A stretch of DNA of 64,000 nt from Clostridium putrefaciens (GTDB lineage: Bacteria > Bacillota > Clostridia > Clostridiales > Clostridiaceae). The notes under the pieces are model-generated. The model ran no database searches. It saw only the letters and a list, made by a program, of their open reading frames with translations, and was not told the DNA's origin. The stretch spans positions 744,001-808,000 of the forward strand of contig NZ_UFWZ01000001.1 in NCBI RefSeq assembly GCF_900461105.1, written 5' to 3'. The stretch's first letter is position 1, and each line of letters opens with the position of its first letter. Position numbers and translations under genes: made by a program. This document shows, piece by piece, positions 1 to 8,018 of this stretch.

Positions 1-294
1 GCACTAGAATCTATGAGTAACAGATATTTAGATGGAAGACCAGTCCAAAATTGTAGTGCGGAAACTGCAGCGCTTATAGATGAAGAAACTTTAAATATAA
101 TAAAGGAATGTCACAAAGGTGCTATTGACTTATTAAAAGAAAGTAAAGATCTTCTAATAGAAATATCAGAAACACTTATAGAAAAAGAAATACTTTCCGG
201 TGATGAGTTCATGAGTATAATAAATGCATATAGGGATAGAAATAATCTTCCAAGGATTGAAGGTAAAACTTCTATTGAATTTAACGAAAAATAA
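1..294 (+). CDS. ftsH: FtsH C-terminus (partial, 5' end outside window)
   Basis: The reading frame is open from the first base and ends with TAA at 292-294, so this is the tail of a gene starting before the window. The visible residues (GRPVQNCSAETAALIDEE and the following helices) match the C-terminal part of the M41 peptidase domain of FtsH, the membrane-bound AAA+ protease that degrades misfolded and regulatory proteins; the AAA module and HExxH site lie upstream, unseen. An internal ATG at 13 is not a real start because coding homology runs through it. Downstream is a structured spacer and then helD. Identification rests on the characteristic helical tail with a terminal acidic, low-complexity end. 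Confidence 0.8.
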   Translation, partial: ALESMSNRYLDGRPVQNCSAETAALIDEETLNIIKECHKGAIDLLKESKDLLIEISETLIEKEILSGDEFMSIINAYRDRNNLPRIEGKTSIEFNEK

Positions 295-304
295 GATAAA
301 GATA

Positions 305-346
305 AAATCCTTGGGCTATAGAAACTATAAATTTTTAGTAGGATTT
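305..346 (+). other. Small three-way-like RNA structure after ftsH
   Basis: AAATCC (305-310) pairs with GGATTT (341-346), enclosing a small hairpin TATAG-AAA-CTATA (317-329). Together with the larger hairpin at 361-396 this makes the ftsH-helD spacer unusually structured. It may be part of the ftsH 3' end or the helD leader; no known riboswitch class is recognised. Confidence 0.35.
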
Positions 347-360
347 AAAATGGTTATAAG

Positions 361-396
361 GAGCACTTCTTTAGGATACCCTAAAGCTAAGTGCTC
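361..396 (+). terminator. Strong hairpin, probable ftsH terminator
   Basis: GAGCACTT (361-368) pairs with AAGTGCTC (389-396), and CTTTAGG (369-375) with CCTAAAG (380-386), giving 15 base pairs with a 2-nt bulge and an ATAC loop. The following TGTCTATTTT is only a moderate U tract, so termination may be partial and helD may receive readthrough. Confidence 0.5.
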
Positions 397-430
397 TGTC
401 TATTTTGACAACCTTTTAAAATTAAATAAC

Positions 431-470
431 AAAGGAGGTATATAAGAAGAGTAATACTTCTTATATTATG
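431..470 (+). promoter_or_regulatory. helD ribosome binding site separated from ATG by a hairpin
   Basis: A near-perfect Shine-Dalgarno AAAGGAGGT lies at 431-439, but the first in-frame ATG is at 468, about 28 nt away. The gap is filled by a perfect 9-bp inverted repeat, TATAAGAAG (441-449) and CTTCTTATA (457-465). If folded, it leaves only about four unpaired nucleotides between SD and AUG. No alternative ATG, GTG or TTG lies in frame closer to the SD. Confidence 0.55.
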
Positions 471-2597
471 ATTATGAGTAAAGAAGATTTGAAAGATAAA
501 AATAGAGAGTTAGAGATTGCTAATGAAAAGCTAAGACTTGAATACACTAAAGACATTATAAATAATGAGGTAATTGAGTATTTACAAAAGAGAAAGGAAA
601 TATCTCAGTATATATTAGACTATAGAAAAAATGTTATAGAAGAGTTTAGAGATGATGAGGATAAGATAATAGATTATTTTGATCATGAAAGATATATAAA
701 AGAAGAAGCATTCAAAACTATAGATAGAAGGCTAAAGGAACTTACACAATTAAAATTGTCACCTTATTTTGGGAAGGTAACCTTTATAGAAGAGGATGAT
801 GATACTAATGAACAAATTTATATTGGGAAATTTGGTGTTATACCTGATTCTAGTATTGAACCTATTGTAGTTGATTGGAGAGCACCGGTATCTTCCCTTT
901 TTTATGCAGGAACAATTGGTAAGGCAACTTATAATTCTCCAGAAGGAGCAGTTAATACTGAAATAGTAGAAAGAAGACAGTTTATAATAAAAAAGGCCGA
1001 ACTTTTAGGTATGTTTGATTCTGAACTAGATATAAAAGATGAGATATTACAAATAGTATTAAGTAGTAATAGTTCCCAAAAGTTAAAAGATATAATAACT
1101 ACAATTCAAAAAGAGCAAGATATGATAATAAGGTATCCAAGAACAGGGGTGGTTGCAGTTAATGGTGTGGCAGGTAGTGGGAAAACTACTATAGCATTAC
1201 ATAGAGTTGCGTATCTTATATATAATAACAGAAAGGCATTAGAAAATAAGGTTTTAATATTAGGACCTAATAATATATTTATGGAGTATATATCAAGTGT
1301 ATTACCGAGTCTTGGGGAAGTGGCTGTAAAGCAAGAAACCTTTCAAGATTTTGCAAAAGATATATTAGACATTAAATCAGAAGTAATGAATTTTAAAGAT
1401 TATGTGGAGTCTATAGTAAGGGAAGATAAAGAATTAACAAAAGACATAGAATATAAGAATTCAAAAGAGTATATTGAAACTTTAGACCAACATATAGAAA
1501 TATTAAATAAGGATTACTTTGATATAGGGGACATTTATTTTAGAGATGAAATTATTGTAGAAAAAAGTGAAATTGAAGAAATGTTTAATGGCCATTATGC
1601 TTATATGCCTCTTTTTAAAAGAAATAAGAGAATAAGAAGAGTTTTAATTAGTAAGATAAAGGATAAAAGAGATGATTATTTTAGAGAAATAGAAAAAAAA
1701 CATAAAGAACTAATAGATAATCTTACAGAGGAAGAAAAGAACTATGAAACGAACACAATAGAATATAATAGAAAGCTGCAAATAAGAGAACTTATAAGAG
1801 ATGTTATAAGTTGTAAGGAACAATTAAATTGGCTAGATAATGAATCTTTAGAAGAGATATATCTAAAGTTAAATGAAAATGACAAATTAATTATAGATGA
1901 CTTAGCGCCTATGTTATATCTTAAGTTAAAGCTATATGGAGTTAAATATGAAGGTGACATAAAACATGTAGTTATAGATGAAGCGCAGGATTATAGTCTG
2001 ATTCAAATGCAAGTAATAAAAGAAATTACAAGATGCAACTCTTTTACTATAGTAGGGGATATCAATCAAAGACTTATAAATAATAAAAATAAGCCAGCAT
2101 TGAGTGATTTAAGTGAAGTATTTAAGGATGATTTAAAATATTTCAATCTAAATAAAAGCTATAGATCAACAAAACAAATAATAGATTATGCTAATGGGTA
2201 TTTAAAAGAAGAAAAAATAGTGCCTTTTGTACGAGATGGTGAAGAAGTAGAATATAAAGTATTCAAAGAGAAGTCAGAGCTTATTGAAAATTTAAAGGAA
2301 TCTTTAGAGAAATTTAAAAATAAGGGGTATGACACTATAGCCGTAATATGCAGGGATGAGGGTATGATAAATTCAATAAAGAAACCTTTGACGGAAGAGA
2401 TACAAATAAAAGTCATTGCCTCAGAAGATGATATATATAATGGAGGTCCAGTGCTTATCCCATCTTATTTTGCAAAAGGATTAGAGTTTGATGCAGTGAT
2501 TTTGGTGGATAATAACGAAGAAAAGAGTGAAGATCTAGTAAAATATGTGATGTGTACTAGGGCGCTACATGAACTAAAAGAATTTAATTTAATCTAA
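468..2597 (+). CDS. helD: HelD-like UvrD/Rep-family ATPase (RNA polymerase recycling helicase)
   Basis: A 709-residue superfamily 1 ATPase. The N-terminal ~220 residues are a coiled-coil-rich arm (start MIMSKEDLK; a second ATG lies at 474). Walker A GVAGSGKT is at about residues 233-240, and the Walker B/motif II DEAQD near residue 503. Motifs with NKSYRST and GLEFDAVI follow as in UvrD-like enzymes. The long N-terminal arm plus an insertion between the P-loop and DEAQD is the layout of HelD, which binds stalled RNA polymerase and removes it from DNA; it is an ATPase more than a true processive helicase. The protein is slightly shorter than Bacillus HelD. The start is preceded by an SD-hairpin arrangement, and a terminator follows. 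Confidence 0.85.
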   Translation: MIMSKEDLKDKNRELEIANEKLRLEYTKDIINNEVIEYLQKRKEISQYILDYRKNVIEEFRDDEDKIIDYFDHERYIKEEAFKTIDRRLKELTQLKLSPYFGKVTFIEEDDDTNEQIYIGKFGVIPDSSIEPIVVDWRAPVSSLFYAGTIGKATYNSPEGAVNTEIVERRQFIIKKAELLGMFDSELDIKDEILQIVLSSNSSQKLKDIITTIQKEQDMIIRYPRTGVVAVNGVAGSGKTTIALHRVAYLIYNNRKALENKVLILGPNNIFMEYISSVLPSLGEVAVKQETFQDFAKDILDIKSEVMNFKDYVESIVREDKELTKDIEYKNSKEYIETLDQHIEILNKDYFDIGDIYFRDEIIVEKSEIEEMFNGHYAYMPLFKRNKRIRRVLISKIKDKRDDYFREIEKKHKELIDNLTEEEKNYETNTIEYNRKLQIRELIRDVISCKEQLNWLDNESLEEIYLKLNENDKLIIDDLAPMLYLKLKLYGVKYEGDIKHVVIDEAQDYSLIQMQVIKEITRCNSFTIVGDINQRLINNKNKPALSDLSEVFKDDLKYFNLNKSYRSTKQIIDYANGYLKEEKIVPFVRDGEEVEYKVFKEKSELIENLKESLEKFKNKGYDTIAVICRDEGMINSIKKPLTEEIQIKVIASEDDIYNGGPVLIPSYFAKGLEFDAVILVDNNEEKSEDLVKYVMCTRALHELKEFNLI

Positions 2598-2625
2598 CAA
2601 TTTAATATAAAAATTTAACATTAAA

Positions 2626-2668
2626 AACTAAAGTGTTATAAGAAGATTAGCACTTTAGTTTATTTTTA
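2626..2668 (+). terminator. Terminator after helD
   Basis: AACTAAAGTG (2626-2635) and CACTTTAGTT (2651-2660) form a perfect 10-bp stem with a 15-nt loop, followed by TATTTTT. Confidence 0.85.
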
Positions 2669-3085
2669 AAAATTATCTTAAAGATTTTCATTGTAGATAA
2701 ACAATGATTTTGCAATTTTAAAAAGGTATATTTCATTTAATAACATTTAATGAAATAATATGTTGAAAAATAAATATATTATCTAAAAATTCACAATAAT
2801 ATTAAATATTATTAAACAAAAACAAGAAAAATGGTAGTATAATATTATTTACATAGCTAAATTGATAATTGAATAATAATACCATTAATAAAAGATATAA
2901 TATGTAAAAAAGAGGTGTATATACAACGAGTTTTTGAAATACATATCATTGAATTTGTGTTTTGTTAGTGTTATATTTTAAAATATCAGAATTAATAGCA
3001 TGAAAGAAAACCTTTTCTATATAGAAAGGGAACTTAATTGTTAAGAATGTTACAATAAATATCTAAATAAAAAGGAGGAATAATA
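2669..3085 (+). other. Long AT-rich spacer upstream of pepD
   Basis: No gene is seen in this 417-bp stretch. It contains a dyad AATGGTA (2830-2836)/TACCATT (2880-2886) around a very AT-rich core, and a compact palindrome CCTTTTCTAT-ATAGAAAGGG (3011-3030, one wobble), 55 bp upstream of the pepD start. It presumably holds the pepD promoter and possibly an operator, but no clear -35/-10 pair stands out. The pepD ribosome binding site AAAGGAGG is at 3070-3077. Confidence 0.4.
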
Positions 3086-4531
3086 ATGAGTTTTACAAGT
3101 AATTTAAAACCTCAAAATGTTTTTAAGTTTTTTGAAGAATTAACTAAGATACCACATTGTTCAGCAGAAGAAAAACAAATAAGTGACTATTTGGTGAATT
3201 TTGCAAAGACAAGAAGTTTAGAGGTAGTACAAGATAAGAACCTAAATGTAATTATAAAGAAGCAAGGAACTAAAGGATATGAAAACGCTCCTACAGTAAT
3301 AATTCAAGGACATATGGATATGGTTTGTGAAAAATCAAAAGATAGTTCACATGACTTTTCTAAAGATGCTTTAGAATTAAGACTAGATGGAGACTATTTA
3401 TATGCAACAAATACAACTCTAGGTGGAGATGATGGAATAGCTGTAGCTTACGGCTTAGCATTGCTAGACTCTGATAGTATAGACCATCCTCCAATAGAAC
3501 TTTTAATTACAACTGAAGAGGAAACAGGAATGTTTGGAGCAGATGCTTTAGATCCTTCTAATTTAAAGGGTAAAATACTTTTAAATATAGATGCTGAAGA
3601 AGAAGGTATATACTTAGTAAGTTGTGCTGGTGGAGTTAATTCAACAGTTGAATTTAAACCAACCTTTGAGGAAACTTCAAAGGAAACTGTAGAAATTGAG
3701 ATTTCAGGTTTAAATGGTGGACACTCAGGTATGGAAATAATAAAGCAAAGAGCTAATGCTATTAAGTTGATGGGACGAGTTCTTAATTCATTAAATAAGG
3801 AATTATCTTTTAACTTAGTATCAATGAATGGTGGATCAAAACATAATGCTATTGCTCGTGAGTGTAAGTCAATTATTACTGTTAATTCAGATGGATTTAT
3901 AAAGGTACAAGACCTATGCCGTAAATTAGAAGAAATATTTAAAGCAGAATTTAGAGTAGAAGACCCAGGTATAAGTATAAATGTTTCAAAATATGGAGAA
4001 TCTAAGAGACAAATGAGCTGTGAAGATACAGAAAAACTAATAACATTTTTAATGACAGTTCCAAATGGTGTTCAAACTGTAAGTAAAGACATTGAAAACT
4101 TAGTTGAAAGCAGTTTAAACATAGGAATTTTAGAAACTTCTAAGGATGAAATTAAATTTACTATTTCAATTAGAAGTTCAATTAAGAGTTTAAAATATGA
4201 AATTTCAGAAAGAGTAGAGTCCCTAGCAAAAATAACTGGAGGGAAGTTTGTAACTTCTGGTGAATATCCAGAATGGCAATATGAAGAAAACTCGAAAATA
4301 AGAGAGTTATGTATAGAAACTCACAAAAAAGTATTTAATGAAGAACCAAAGATTGATGCGATACATGCTGGACTTGAATGTGGACTTCTAAAAGAAAAGA
4401 TGCAAGATACAGACATGATAAGCTTTGGACCTAATTTATATGATGTCCATACACCAAATGAACATTTAAGTGTATCTTCTGTAGAAAGAGTATGGAACTT
4501 CCTACAAGAACTACTTAAGAACATAAAGTAA
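3086..4531 (+). CDS. pepD: Aminoacyl-histidine dipeptidase PepD (M20C)
   Basis: A 481-residue cytosolic zinc dipeptidase of the PepD/carnosinase branch of family M20. The metal-site segments are visible in the expected order: GHMDMVCEK, then LGGDDGIAVAYG, then ELLITTEEETGMFGA with the catalytic Glu pair, and a C-terminal FGPNLYDVHTPNEHLS with a ligand His. Length matches the family. The start ATG has a strong AAAGGAGG at 3070-3077. PepD hydrolyses dipeptides such as Xaa-His, feeding amino-acid use; its placement before an OPT peptide transporter suggests peptide uptake and breakdown, but separate spacers argue for separate promoters. Confidence 0.92.
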   Translation: MSFTSNLKPQNVFKFFEELTKIPHCSAEEKQISDYLVNFAKTRSLEVVQDKNLNVIIKKQGTKGYENAPTVIIQGHMDMVCEKSKDSSHDFSKDALELRLDGDYLYATNTTLGGDDGIAVAYGLALLDSDSIDHPPIELLITTEEETGMFGADALDPSNLKGKILLNIDAEEEGIYLVSCAGGVNSTVEFKPTFEETSKETVEIEISGLNGGHSGMEIIKQRANAIKLMGRVLNSLNKELSFNLVSMNGGSKHNAIARECKSIITVNSDGFIKVQDLCRKLEEIFKAEFRVEDPGISINVSKYGESKRQMSCEDTEKLITFLMTVPNGVQTVSKDIENLVESSLNIGILETSKDEIKFTISIRSSIKSLKYEISERVESLAKITGGKFVTSGEYPEWQYEENSKIRELCIETHKKVFNEEPKIDAIHAGLECGLLKEKMQDTDMISFGPNLYDVHTPNEHLSVSSVERVWNFLQELLKNIK

Positions 4532-4638
4532 TAAATAAGGGTTTATTACTTTAGTATCTCTAAGATTCACTAGAACTTATACGTTGTATTTACTTGAATT
4601 ATTAATTTGAAATCTGTTATCAATATAAAATCATATCT

Positions 4639-4693
4639 CATGTTTTCTTTTATAAAAGGTTAAATAATATTAATCTTTTATAAAAGGAACATG
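4639..4693. repeat. Long imperfect palindrome made of two CTTTTATAAAAG units
   Basis: Two copies of the self-complementary 12-mer CTTTTATAAAAG (4647-4658 and 4675-4686) lie inside outer arms CATGTT (4639-4644) and AACATG (4688-4693). The arms plus TTAA next to the centre allow one ~24-bp stem with a 6-nt loop. No T tract follows, so it is not a typical terminator. It sits ~60 bp upstream of the OPT transporter start and could be a leader structure or a tandem operator. Confidence 0.45.
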
Positions 4694-4754
4694 AAAAATG
4701 TATTTTAGCAATTATATTAATATAACAAAACATTAAGAAAGGTTGGGTTTACCA

Positions 4755-6692
4755 ATGGCAAGTGATAAAAAGAAACTTTCCAGTACCGCATATTCCGGAT
4801 GCAAAGGCGAGGATTATGTACCATTTATAGCAACTACAGTAGCAATGCCTGAAACTACAGGTTATTCAATTATACTAGGTATTTTGTTCGCAGCTTTATT
4901 TGCAGCAGCAAACACATATCTTGGATTAAAAGTAGGGCTTACAATTTCTGCAGGAATACCTGGTGCTATTTTAGCTACAGGAATCTTAAAGGGATTATTT
5001 AAGAGAAACAGTATTTTAGAAGCTAATATGGTATCATCATTAGCAGCAATGGGAGAATCAATAGCAGGAGGAATTATATTCGTATTACCTGCATTAATAC
5101 TTTCAAATTTTGATTTAAGTATTATGACTGTAGTGTCCGTAACTGTAGTAGGTGGACTTATGGGAGTATTCTTTGTAACACCATTAAGAAGATTCTTAAT
5201 AGTTGAAGAGCATGGTAACTTGGTTTACCCTGAGTCTATGGCAGCAGCTGAGGTTTTAGTTACTGGCAGTGAGGGGGGAAGTGCTTTTAAAACAGTATTA
5301 ACAGGACTTGGAATAGGTGGAGCATATAAATTCTTATCAGGTGGAACTAAATTATGGGCTGAACAATCTACATACACAATAAAGAGCTATCAAGGAACAA
5401 TGATAGGAGTAGATACATTAGCATCATTACTTGGTGTTGGATTTATAGTAGGTACTAATGCATCTTTACTTATGTTTGGTGGATCTTTTATTGCTTGGTT
5501 TGCTTTTATACCATTAATTAAGTATTTAGGAAGTGGACTTGCAGCACCATTATTCCCTTCGGTTAAATTAATTTCAGAAATGTCAGCAATGGAAATATGG
5601 AAAAGTTATATAAGGTATATTGGTGCAGGTGCGGTTGCCATGGGTGGATTTATTTCACTTATTAAATCTTTACCTACTATCATAAAGAGTTTTAAACAAG
5701 CAATGTCAGGTATTGGGTCAAAAATAAACGGCGAAGTAGACAGAATAGATGTTGAAGCACCTTTAATATGGGTTATCGCTGCTGCAATACTTGGATTCCT
5801 TTTAACTTGGTTATTACCAGCTATAGGAGGGGGAGTCATTGGAGGATTACTAGTTGTAGTATTTAGTTTCTTCTTCTCAGTTGTATCTGCTAGAATGGTA
5901 GGTATAATTGGAGCTTCAAATAACCCAGTTTCAGGAATGACTATAGCAACATTATTATTTGTTACAACAGTATTAAAACTTACAGGATCAGTAGGAGACG
6001 ATGGTATTAAAAAGGCGCTATTAATAGGTGGAGTTGTGTGCGTTGCTATTGCAGTTGCAGGTGGAACAGCACAAAGTTTAAAAACAACATTTATTATAGG
6101 AGGTACTCCTAAAAAGGTTCAAGTTGGGATGTTTATTGCAGTAGCATTTGGTTCAGTATTCTCAGCTTTAGTAATAAAAATGTTAGATAAAGCTTATGGA
6201 ATAGGTAGTGCAGCTGTAGCAGCACCACAAGCGGTATTAATGAAAATGATTGTTGAAGGAATTATGACAGCTCAACTTCCATGGACATTAGTTATAGTAG
6301 GAGCTGCAATCGCTATATTCTGCGAACTTGCAAAGATTCCTATATTACCAGTTGCTTTAGGTTTATATTTACCTATAACATTAAATACAGCTATATTATC
6401 TGGTGGATTAATCAGAGTTTTAGTTGAAAAGAGATTTAAAAACAATGAAGAAAGAAAGACAAATTCTTTAGAAAAAGGAACATTACTTGCTTCAGGACTT
6501 GTAGCAGGGGATGCTCTAGTAGGAATTGTAATAGCTATATTTGCAACTTTAAGCTTAGATGAAAAGCTAGGTTTTGGAGCTAGAATAGCACCTAGCATAA
6601 CTCAAGGAAACTTATTATCATTTATCATGTTCCTTGGATTAGCAGTATGGATATACATGTTTTCAACTAGAGAAGACAAAGGAGTTATCTAA
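4755..6692 (+). CDS. OPT-family oligopeptide transporter
   Basis: A very hydrophobic 645-residue protein with about 15 membrane segments and the N-terminal OPT/YSL signature region: ILFAALFAAANTYLGLKVG followed by TISAGIPGAILA. OPT proteins are proton-coupled importers of small peptides or peptide-like metal chelates. The open frame extends to a TTG at 4743, but that codon directly abuts the AAAGG at 4738-4742, so ATG 4755 is preferred (12-nt spacing). The next gene begins 2 bp after the stop, with its SD (AAAGGAG, 6679-6685) inside the OPT coding sequence, so the two are co-translated. Substrate cannot be read from sequence. Confidence 0.88.
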   Translation: MASDKKKLSSTAYSGCKGEDYVPFIATTVAMPETTGYSIILGILFAALFAAANTYLGLKVGLTISAGIPGAILATGILKGLFKRNSILEANMVSSLAAMGESIAGGIIFVLPALILSNFDLSIMTVVSVTVVGGLMGVFFVTPLRRFLIVEEHGNLVYPESMAAAEVLVTGSEGGSAFKTVLTGLGIGGAYKFLSGGTKLWAEQSTYTIKSYQGTMIGVDTLASLLGVGFIVGTNASLLMFGGSFIAWFAFIPLIKYLGSGLAAPLFPSVKLISEMSAMEIWKSYIRYIGAGAVAMGGFISLIKSLPTIIKSFKQAMSGIGSKINGEVDRIDVEAPLIWVIAAAILGFLLTWLLPAIGGGVIGGLLVVVFSFFFSVVSARMVGIIGASNNPVSGMTIATLLFVTTVLKLTGSVGDDGIKKALLIGGVVCVAIAVAGGTAQSLKTTFIIGGTPKKVQVGMFIAVAFGSVFSALVIKMLDKAYGIGSAAVAAPQAVLMKMIVEGIMTAQLPWTLVIVGAAIAIFCELAKIPILPVALGLYLPITLNTAILSGGLIRVLVEKRFKNNEERKTNSLEKGTLLASGLVAGDALVGIVIAIFATLSLDEKLGFGARIAPSITQGNLLSFIMFLGLAVWIYMFSTREDKGVI

Positions 6693-6694
6693 TT

Positions 6695-7084
6695 ATGAGT
6701 AATACCCAAGATGAAAAATACAACTTTGTACTATATGTGCCAGAAATAAAGCATGACAGATGGGAAGAGAAGGACGGAAAGGTTACTCTATACTATGAAG
6801 TAACAGATCCTGTTAAAAGGTTTGCAGCATGGCTTGTAAAAAAGCCAAAAGTCTGTGATATTGAATTTGATGAACTTTGTTCTTCCGCATGGTTACTGAT
6901 GGATGGCGAAAGAAGCATATATGATATTGCAAAGATAGTTTCATCAAAGGCTGGAGACGATATAGATGAATCTTTACGTAGATTAATTATTTACCTAAAG
7001 TATTTAGCTAAAAGAGGCTGGATTACTTTTAAAAAGCCAAAAGTTTCTTCGGATCTAGAATCAGACATAATAATTAAAGAATAG
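6695..7084 (+). CDS. PqqD-like (RiPP recognition element fold) protein
   Basis: A 129-residue soluble protein whose central part (AAWLVKKPKVCDIEFDELCSS, then WLLMDGERSIYDIAK, then SLRRLIIYLKYLAKRGWI) fits the PqqD/RRE winged-helix fold: a small beta region followed by helices with the D-G-x-R-S/T-I-xxI-A motif. PqqD domains normally bind a precursor peptide and hand it to a modifying enzyme. Here no radical SAM enzyme, cyclase or precursor gene is adjacent; the partner is an OPT peptide transporter, two bases upstream and translationally coupled. The inference is that it binds a peptide or a transporter segment. A strong terminator ends the pair. Confidence 0.7.
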   Translation: MSNTQDEKYNFVLYVPEIKHDRWEEKDGKVTLYYEVTDPVKRFAAWLVKKPKVCDIEFDELCSSAWLLMDGERSIYDIAKIVSSKAGDDIDESLRRLIIYLKYLAKRGWITFKKPKVSSDLESDIIIKE

Positions 7085-7104
7085 TTTAATTGTTAAATTA
7101 ATCG

Positions 7105-7152
7105 AGTATAGTCTTAGATTGTGATATTCATAAACTAAGACTATACTTTTTT
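7105..7152 (+). terminator. Terminator after OPT-PqqD pair
   Basis: AGTATAGTCTTAG (7105-7117) pairs perfectly with CTAAGACTATACT (7135-7147), a 13-bp stem followed by a T run. Confidence 0.9.
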
Positions 7153-7153
7153 A

Positions 7154-7183
7154 TTGACAAGTAAGTAATTTTGATGTTATTAT
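7154..7183 (+). promoter_or_regulatory. Promoter of gntR-agaS operon
   Basis: Consensus -35 TTGACA (7154-7159), 18-bp spacer, -10 TATTAT (7178-7183). The expected start of transcription falls inside the palindrome at 7184-7213, a classic repressor arrangement. Confidence 0.75.
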
Positions 7184-7213
7184 AAACTTGATTGGTAGGT
7201 ACCAGTTAAGTTT
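7184..7213. promoter_or_regulatory. Operator palindrome for the GntR regulator
   Basis: A 30-bp dyad: AAACTT at 7184-7189 with AAGTTT at 7208-7213, and TGGTA-GG-TACCA at 7193-7204; 12 of 14 arm positions are complementary. TGGTA/TACCA half sites are typical of GntR/UTRA sugar regulators. It overlaps the transcription start, implying autorepression relieved by a sugar phosphate. Confidence 0.7.
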
Positions 7214-7230
7214 ATAATGAGGTGTTTGAG

Positions 7231-7959
7231 TTGAATAGTATTGATAAGTCAAGTAGGGTTCCACTGTATTCGCAACTTATGGATATAATTATAGAAAAGA
7301 TAACTAATAGTTTGAGTGAAAATGATCAGCTAGCATCAGAAAGAGAGATTTGTGACACTTATGACCTTAGTAGATCTACTGTAAGGCAAGCCATGGTTGA
7401 ATTGCAAAAAGAAGGATATATATATAAGGTTCATGGTAAGGGGACATTTGTTGCGCCTAAAAGGTTGAATCAAGATTTAATGCAGTTTTATTCATTTACA
7501 GAAGAAATGAAGAAAATAGGGAAAGAACCTAAATCTGTAGTTATAGATTGTGAAGTAATAGAAGCTAATGAATTCTTGTCTGAAAAAATGAAGATTGAAG
7601 AAGGAAAAGGCTTATATAAAATAACTAGGTTGAGGAAAGCAGATGATACACCAATGCTTTATGAAGTTACTTATCTTCCTTTAAAAAGGTTTCCAGGACT
7701 TAATAAGCAAGATCTAGAAAGTAGAGCTATGTACGATATATTTAAAAATAAATTTGCTGTAGATATATTTATGGCAGAGGAATATTTCCAGCCAGTATTA
7801 ACTAATAAACTAGAGAGTAAGTACTTAGAAATACCAGAAGGAGCACCAAGTTTAAAGATAGAGAGATTATCATTTGAATTAGATAAGATAATTGAATATA
7901 CAATAAGCGTTGCTAGGGGAGACAAATTTAAGTATAAAGTTAGACTTCTTAATAAATAA
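7231..7959 (+). CDS. GntR-family (UTRA) transcriptional regulator
   Basis: A 242-residue regulator: N-terminal winged helix-turn-helix (SEREICDTYDLSRSTVRQAM, then GYIYKVHGKGTFV) and a C-terminal UTRA ligand domain. The frame opens at GTG 7222, but the SD GAGGTG (7219-7224) overlaps it, so TTG 7231 with a 6-nt spacer is the better start. It is first in an operon with agaS, a tagatose-bisphosphate aldolase and a PfkB kinase, so it probably senses galactosamine- or tagatose-phosphate and represses its own promoter through the palindrome at 7184-7213. A second related dyad lies just after it. Confidence 0.88.
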   Translation: MNSIDKSSRVPLYSQLMDIIIEKITNSLSENDQLASEREICDTYDLSRSTVRQAMVELQKEGYIYKVHGKGTFVAPKRLNQDLMQFYSFTEEMKKIGKEPKSVVIDCEVIEANEFLSEKMKIEEGKGLYKITRLRKADDTPMLYEVTYLPLKRFPGLNKQDLESRAMYDIFKNKFAVDIFMAEEYFQPVLTNKLESKYLEIPEGAPSLKIERLSFELDKIIEYTISVARGDKFKYKVRLLNK

Positions 7960-7974
7960 AAAATTTAATATAAC

Positions 7975-8002
7975 TGGTAATGACAACATAACAACATTAC
8001 CA
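7975..8002. promoter_or_regulatory. Second TGGTA-type inverted repeat before agaS
   Basis: TGGTAATG (7975-7982) and CATTACCA (7995-8002) form a perfect 8-bp dyad with 12-nt spacer, carrying the same TGGTA half site as the upstream operator. It could be a second operator for the GntR protein or an RNA hairpin preceding the agaS ribosome binding site (AAAGGAG, 8004-8010). Confidence 0.5.
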
Positions 8003-8018
8003 TAAAGGAGATTAAAAT

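Noticed and set aside
224-445. 73-codon ORF overlapping the ftsH end
   Set aside because: It overlaps the FtsH C-terminus in another frame, runs through the hairpin region, has no SD and shows no protein-like composition.
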